DNA of 64,000 nucleotides, from positions 350,626 through 414,625 of the forward strand of contig JAJIRX010000489.1 in the NCBI GenBank assembly GCA_023853785.1, in the 5' to 3' direction. The notes beneath the pieces were generated by a model, which was not told the origin of the DNA, searched no databases, and saw nothing but the letters and a program-made list of their open reading frames with translations. A program made the position numbers and the translations under genes. Each line of letters opens with the position of its first letter. Within the stretch, counting starts at the first letter, position 1. Shown here one piece after another: positions 58,881-64,000 of the stretch. This DNA is from Psilocybe azurescens. Its lineage: Eukaryota > Basidiomycota > Agaricomycetes > Agaricales > Agrocybaceae.

Positions 58881-60910
58881 CCAAAGCCAGTTGTCATTAC
58901 AGTAAAAATTAATGGACATCCGGCACGAGCACTACTAGACTCTGGATCTCTTGGAGATTTTATGGCATCTAGTTTAGCCGACCAACTGAAGGTGGAAAAA
59001 ATTAAATATGATTCACCTTTAGGACTGCAGCTTGCGGTTCAGGGATCCAGATCAAAAATTAACTCCAGGAACCCGAGCTACATTTGAATATGAATTCATT
59101 AAAGAGACTCGGTACTTGACATAATCAATATATCAAGCTATGATATAATTCTAGGCACTCCTTGGTTGTTTCAACACAAGGCATGTATTGGGTTAAACCC
59201 ATCACGCTTAGTAGTAGGCTGCGACGAATCTCACCCAATTAAAGGGTCTAATATTACAAGTCTTGCATCCCGAGCAATAGAATTAATTCAGCAAGGGATA
59301 GAAGATGCAAGGAATGAATTAATCGCATATGCAGAACCTCTGTGTAAAACAGCAAATGAAACCGAGCTACCACCATTCAGAGCGATTAATCACACTATTC
59401 CTCTTATTAATCCGGATAAAATTTATCCTTGGAGAGCATCTCGATGCCCTGAAGCGTTACGAAGCCAGTGGATTGAGAAGAGAGATGCCTATCTTAGATC
59501 AGGACGCTGGGAAATTACTAGCTCGCGAAATACAGTCCCAATGTTATTCATACCAAAGCCTAGAGCGTCAGGAGAATCACCCAGTCTCCGCACAGTAATA
59601 GATTTACGTGCTCGAAATGATAATACCATAAAATGACGTCGCCATTACCTGATCCTGAAGGAATACTTCGGAGGGCGGCAAGCCATAAATTTCGATCGTC
59701 CATGGATGGAAAAGCGCTTATGAACAAATTAGAATTGACCCAGACCATGTGAACCGAACCGCAGTAACAACACCTGACGGAAACATGGTGAGCCAGGTAA
59801 TTCAAATTGGAGATTGTAATGCTCCGGCAACGTACCAGGCCCTAATGAACCATATTTTTCCCCATACATCGGACATTTCATGGACATCTATTTAGACGAC
59901 ATAATTGTCTATTCAAATACATTGGAAGAACATGTACGACATGTTAAGATTTTAATTGATGTACTTAAGAAAGAAAAACTTTATCTTAGTAAGAATAAAC
60001 TTCACTTTCCTCGCAGTCCTCTCTCAAAAATTTTAGGACGAATTGTAACTAATAATGGGATCAGAATGGACCCTGATAAAGTGGATTCAGTTGTGAATTG
60101 GAGAACACCCACCAACCCGAGACCTATTACGTGGATTTTTAGGCTCTGTTGGATATTTAGCTGATGATATTCCCAATGTACGGATCCCAATGGGAGTCCT
60201 ACATGGACTGACAGGAGACACTGTCTCGTTTCGATGGGGATATACAGAACAACGTGCATTTGAAAATGTTAAAAAGTTAGTCCAAGGTGCACGAGACCAT
60301 CACAGAGTGCCCTTAGATTATTCAAAAGAAGCACAACAAATCTGGATGGTTACGGATGGATGCTCCACTGGAGTAGCAGGTCTTATTAGCCAAGGCACGG
60401 ACTGGAAAACAGCGCGCATAGCTGCATTTTATTCGGCTAAACTAAATTCTGCTCAGCAGGGAATTATCCTGTGCATGAAATAGAAATGCTAGCAGGAGTG
60501 GAAACTATGCTTCGCCATCGTGATATTCTGCAAGGAGCTAATTTTAAATGGATAACGGATCATAAGGGTCTGATACACCTGATTAAACAAAAGAACTTGT
60601 CTGGTAGACAAGCACGATGGATGGAAAAAATCAGTGAATTTACATTTGAGATTATATACATACCAGGAACAGACAATGTAGTTGCAGATGCATTATCACG
60701 CATCTACTCTAATGATGCACCTGGTACAGTGCGAACTGCAAGTGAATATACATACTTTGATGTTGTTAATGATGATGAAGAAATATCTGAATTTAGAATG
60801 CCCGTTCTCTCAGGCATTGAAGCTAAAGTTGCTGTGCAACGGAAGCCACGGAAAAGTCTGAGCCTGCTGAAACAGGTCGTCCGGAAACAGCCAAAGAATT
60901 TGCTGCACGG
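58881..60910 (+). pseudogene. Chromovirus protease, reverse transcriptase and RNase H, frameshifted
   Basis: Protease: ITVKINGHPARALLDSGSLG with catalytic DSG, and later YDIILGTPWL. Reverse transcriptase: the RWEITSSRNTVPMLFIPKP and TVIDLRARN blocks, SMDGKSAYEQIRIDP-like, then MDIYLDDIIVYSN (YLDD; about 59882). RNase H: IWMVTDGCSTGVAGLIS, FKWITDHKGLIHLI and ADALSRIYS near 60690. Frames break near 58860, 59085, 59635, 59725, 60112 (CCC), 60459 (GGG) and around 60780, mostly single bases at short runs. With so many breaks no polyprotein can be made as sequenced. Confidence 0.85.
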
Positions 60911-62494
60911 ATGAAGTCTCGTTTCGTTCTTAAAGGCCCTGCAGAACGAAAGGAGGGCGGGAGTAGGAACCAGACTACTAAATTAAGAACAACACATGAA
61001 CAATTAGAAACTTTAATAAGTCCGGAAGGACAAGTCTCAACGCCACAGAACTTAAATAAAATCAACCCTGCAACTGACAGGGATCTACTGGAGCGCCAGG
61101 ATACTGCTATTGAGCACCAGGCCTATGATACTTCTTTGTTGTCTGTAGTATCGCAATCCCAGTCAGGAATTGACCTGGAAAATGAAATAAGATTTAAATA
61201 TGGAGAAGATTTGTTTTTCAGAAAGATCATGAACAAACCCTCTGAGTTCAAGAATTTTGACGTACTTAATGGTCTAATCTATTTGAAATCCAATAATAGA
61301 AAGCTTCTATGCATACCCCACATTTTAATACAGGGACGAAGTGCACGAGAAATAGTGATCTCAGAAGCACACTCCATGTTGGCCCATTTAGGAACTAACA
61401 AAACTCTAATCTACCTCAGGGACCATGTATGGTGGAAAGACATGATGTCAGATACAAAATCATACTGTCTAACCTGTACCACATGTCGACGGAGCAAGCC
61501 CTCTAATCAAAAACCTTATGGACTACTTAATCCCTTGCCCATTCCGGGAACACCATGGGAATCAATTGGTGTAGACTTTGTAGGACCATTACCAGAATCA
61601 AAGAATAGGGATGGAACTTTTGACTGCATAGCTGTTATAATATGCTTATTGACTGCCATGGTACATTTAGTCCCAAGCAGAATTAACTATAATGCCAAAC
61701 AAATGGCTGAATTAATGTTTGATGAAGTCTATAAACTCCATGGACTTCCAAAACATATCATTAGTGACCGAGACGTATTATTCACTAGCACCTTTTGGAT
61801 TCAATTGAATAAATTGATTGGTACTCAACTAAAAATGTCTAGTGCATATCATCCAGAGACCGATGGGTCCACGGAACGAGCGAATAGAACAATAACACAG
61901 ATGCTGCGAAATTGCATCAATACTAAACAGACGGATTGGGTCATGAAACTACCAAATATAGAGTTTGCCATCAATTCCGCTCGCTCGGAAAGCACTGGTT
62001 ATGCACCATTCTTTTTGAATACAGGTCGGATGCCCAGATCCATGATCTGGAACTCTGCAGATCCAGTGGAGTACCCTTCAGTTCGAAACTTTGCCCTGCA
62101 ACGAAAGCTGGCAATCATTTCTGCTCATGATAGTATTCTATCATCAAGGGTCAAGCAAACCCAAGAAGCAAATAAGCGAAGGAGAATGGCTCCATTTATT
62201 AAAGGAGACCTAGTTTATATATCTACCAAGAACATATCTTTCCCTAAAGGTCATGCTCGCAAATTAGTACCTAAATTTATAGGACCATACCTCATTATCA
62301 GAGACTTTAATAATCAATCATTTGAGATAGAACTCCCCAAATATCTGAAGCAGAGGGGAGTACACAATGTATTTCATGCTTCCCTATTGAGAATACACAT
62401 TCCCAATGACGACAGACTATTCCCTGGACGTCTAACAACTCAATTAAACCTGGAAGCGAATTTGAACCAGAATGGGCTGTGGAGAAGATCTTAA
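60911..62494 (+). CDS. Chromovirus integrase
   Basis: An open frame of 527 codons. HHCC zinc domain (HSMLAHLGTNKTLIYLRDH ... CLTCTTC); DDE core with GVDFVGPLPES, HIISDRDVLFTS and ETDGSTERANRT; the GPY/F-like C-terminal block (KFIGPYLIIRDFN) and NVFHASLLRIHIP. It inserts the cDNA into the genome. The frame ends at 62494; a one-base loss near 62440 separates it from the chromodomain, which must be read in another frame (FEPEWAVEKILNHSG). Confidence 0.9.
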   Translation: MKSRFVLKGPAERKEGGSRNQTTKLRTTHEQLETLISPEGQVSTPQNLNKINPATDRDLLERQDTAIEHQAYDTSLLSVVSQSQSGIDLENEIRFKYGEDLFFRKIMNKPSEFKNFDVLNGLIYLKSNNRKLLCIPHILIQGRSAREIVISEAHSMLAHLGTNKTLIYLRDHVWWKDMMSDTKSYCLTCTTCRRSKPSNQKPYGLLNPLPIPGTPWESIGVDFVGPLPESKNRDGTFDCIAVIICLLTAMVHLVPSRINYNAKQMAELMFDEVYKLHGLPKHIISDRDVLFTSTFWIQLNKLIGTQLKMSSAYHPETDGSTERANRTITQMLRNCINTKQTDWVMKLPNIEFAINSARSESTGYAPFFLNTGRMPRSMIWNSADPVEYPSVRNFALQRKLAIISAHDSILSSRVKQTQEANKRRRMAPFIKGDLVYISTKNISFPKGHARKLVPKFIGPYLIIRDFNNQSFEIELPKYLKQRGVHNVFHASLLRIHIPNDDRLFPGRLTTQLNLEANLNQNGLWRRS

Positions 62495-62748
62495 ACCATT
62501 CTGGCTCCAAAGATGAAGCCACCTTTGAAATATTGTGGAAAGCTGGTGATATAACATGGCTCCCATACAAACAAATTACGCACCTCAACGCTCTGAAGGA
62601 ATACCTGGAGCTTCTAGGAATTGATTCCATTCTTTCTCTCCCTCCAGGATCAGCCAAACCCCTCAGAACGACCCTCAAATTTATTTATGACTTCATCGGA
62701 AACCTATCTCCTCCTTTTCATATAAATACTCTACACCTTTCGCTTTAA
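62450..62748 (+). CDS. Integrase chromodomain (C-terminal part of Pol)
   Basis: PEWAVEKILNHSGSKDEATF EILWKAGDITWLPYKQI followed by LNALKEYLELLGI matches a chromodomain in its aromatic and acidic pattern and its place at the end of integrase. It defines the element as a chromovirus and would guide integration toward modified histones. It is separated from integrase by a single-base shift. Confidence 0.75.
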
Positions 62749-62838
62749 TTTCCCCAACACAATCATCACACACCATCGCTTTCAAACAACTTTTAACTCT
62801 GCTTATTATTCATATCATCCTTATCTTCCTATTCATAA

Positions 62839-63609
62839 TGGAGTCTCTTAAATTCCAGAAGACCGCCACTCAGTCCGAGCGCCCTGGCACCCCTAGACCT
62901 CAGGACATTGCATCCAGCCCTTCCCTTAACGCTGCTATTGTCACTGACCATGGAGAAGCCATCCCTGACATCCATATGGATGTTTCCTCTGCCGCTTAAC
63001 CATTTCCGAGACCCCTCAAGTCTACAGGAAAGCGCCCCAAAGTATATCACCTTCCACCATCCTTATATTTCTCAACCTACTCGCACTACCATTCGTGTCC
63101 GTGACCGCGAAAACTCCAATTTATACCGCATATTTCATCTGGGACAAGTGGCTATGTTTATTCTTACAGACAAGCGTATCCGTTTTGGTCGGTTTAATCC
63201 CAACCTCATGCCCGAAGGATATACTCAGTTTGCCTCCGATTTTAATCACTGTAATCCCACCAACAAACGACTCTCTATCTACCATTCTGACACACAAACT
63301 GTCACCTGCTCTGGAGAACCTGTCAATTTCGACGATTTTCATATTGATCTATCTTTAGTTGGATGGAAAGACTTCGTCGCCCCTCGTGCTCATCCTCGTT
63401 ACTCCGGATGGTCCACCCAGAACAACGTCAAACGTATGCTGGCAGAGATTGCCAATCTCAAGGCCACTCTCGAAGCCAAACCTGTTAACCTTAAACGCAA
63501 GCGCCCACCTCTCGCATCATTCCCTCCTATCAATTGCACAGATGCTTTCGCAAATTTCCACGATAACGACGATTCCACTTCCGGATCCTCTTCGATGATT
63601 TCAGTTTAA
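62839..63609 (+). CDS. Additional ORF 3' of pol, unidentified, one frameshift
   Basis: Starts MESLKFQKTATQSERPGTPR; breaks near 62998 after DVSSAA (a TAA, with one base change joining to the frame HFRDPSSLQESAPKYITFHH); then runs open to 63609 with a basic segment (PVNLKRKRPPL) and Ser-rich end. It has its own plausible leader after the pol stop at 62748. The part LSIYHSDTQTVTCSGEPVNF DDFHIDLSLVGWKDF resembles the strand-plus-W motif of the modules between Gag and protease. No TM helix or signal peptide is visible, so it is not an obvious envelope. Function unknown. Confidence 0.55.
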   Translation, partial: WSLLNSRRPPLSPSALAPLDLRTLHPALPLTLLLSLTMEKPSLTSIWMFPLPLNHFRDPSSLQESAPKYITFHHPYISQPTRTTIRVRDRENSNLYRIFHLGQVAMFILTDKRIRFGRFNPNLMPEGYTQFASDFNHCNPTNKRLSIYHSDTQTVTCSGEPVNFDDFHIDLSLVGWKDFVAPRAHPRYSGWSTQNNVKRMLAEIANLKATLEAKPVNLKRKRPPLASFPPINCTDAFANFHDNDDSTSGSSSMISV

Positions 63610-63629
63610 ATTTGGAGGATTCCTGCAGA

Positions 63630-63645
63630 ACCCTCGGAGGGCGTA
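63630..63645 (+). other. Polypurine tract of the chromovirus
   Basis: ctcggagggcgta directly before the 3' LTR. The ending (purines then gta, followed by TGTAGCG) parallels the TRIM at 18679-18697. Confidence 0.55.
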
Positions 63646-64000
63646 TGTAGCGAATACGTGATCTTTTCGTAACTCGTTGATCTTATCTTTCCGCATTATT
63701 ATCTTATCTCTCATCTTTAATCCTCCCTTTGTATCTTGTACCATACTTCGTCATTATTCTTCATTCTTCATTCTTCATTCTCCTCCTTACTCCTTGACTC
63801 CTTTACTCTATGTCATACAATTGTAATTACTCCTCCTCCGCAGTAGCTACCCCTCTAGCTCCATAGTCCACCTCGATGTATATAAGGACTCTAATTTGTA
63901 CACTGTAAAGACAAGAAATACGAACCCCACTTTTCAAGCTGTCTTATCATCCCATCAATCAACCTCCCTCTCTCAACCTCTCATAAATCTAATCTCGTGT
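63646..64000 (+). repeat. Chromovirus 3' LTR, truncated by the window end
   Basis: 355 bp identical to the 5' LTR except for a lost T and a T to G in the ctcctttactcc array and an extra TC near 63970. The rest lies outside the window. Confidence 0.9.

Larger units (their letters stand above)
54441..64000 (+). mobile_element. Ty3/gypsy chromovirus LTR retrotransposon, 3' LTR cut by the window edge
   Basis: Two LTRs starting TGTAGCGAATACGTGATC (54441 and 63646) flank a 9-kb interior. It encodes Gag with a CCHC knuckle, aspartic protease, reverse transcriptase, RNase H and integrase with a chromodomain, in the Ty3/gypsy order. In the shared 355 bp the LTRs differ by only a few small changes, so the insertion is young. 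Yet the internal genes contain about ten single-base frameshifts. Two unusual parts are a long unidentified region between Gag and protease and an extra ORF after the chromodomain. The right target duplication is outside the window. Confidence 0.92.

Noticed and set aside
1..64000. CRISPR arrays, bacterial operons, rRNA or tRNA genes
   Set aside because: None seen; spliceosomal introns and gene content are eukaryotic, and no cloverleaf or rRNA segment was recognised.

Overview
The window is nuclear DNA of a filamentous fungus, most probably an Agaricomycete (mushroom-forming basidiomycete). Genes are dense and split by short introns of about 50-70 nt. The gene content includes large F-box proteins in multiple copies, a cerato-platanin, a GH79 glucuronidase-type glycosidase and an Adp1-type ABC transporter. 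The transposons are Helitron, Tad1-like LINE and chromovirus elements of fungal type. All identifications come from reading translations by eye; no database search was run.

Layout. 1-6851: two related Helitrons on the minus strand, joined head to tail. One is complete but has a broken RepHel gene; only the 5' end of the other is in the window. 6852-9930: AT-rich DNA with a 410-bp element bearing inverted repeats. 9934-11550: secreted/membrane protein A. 11942-18408: a full-length Tad1-like LINE (minus) with 14-bp target duplications and a mutated coding region. 18409-18887: a miniature LTR element (TRIM-like: 197-bp LTR, 85-bp interior, 197-bp LTR) inserted at the LINE's 5' end; a solo LTR of the same family lies at 26724-26918. 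19380-29182: an F-box exon relic, a GH79 gene, an intact nine-exon F-box gene and a paralogue of protein A. 30250-31460: a decayed gene relic. 32095-54279: host genes: Adp1-like ABC transporter, cerato-platanin, TIP/ITFG1-like FG-GAP protein, senescence-domain protein, a second F-box gene, a large Ser/Thr kinase with a split N-lobe, and a four-TM membrane protein. 54441-64000: a Ty3/gypsy chromovirus running off the right edge.

Three themes stand out. First, the chromovirus carries about 600 residues between its Gag zinc knuckle and protease, in which a module ending in a [D/N/S]-P-x-F...W-Y-like motif recurs about four times; an extra ORF after the chromodomain may hold a diverged copy. I recognise neither. 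Second, most reading-frame breaks, in host genes as well as transposons, are single-base changes at or near mononucleotide runs, so assembly error must be excluded before calling pseudogenes. Third, the substitutions that broke the Helitron and LINE, and those between the two TRIM LTRs, are CpG to TpG/CpA changes, as expected from cytosine methylation or a RIP-like process.

The host genes show no operon-like or single-pathway organisation. Several encode secreted, cell-surface or membrane proteins: GH79, cerato-platanin, the two paralogous TM proteins, TIP, the ABC transporter and the four-TM protein.
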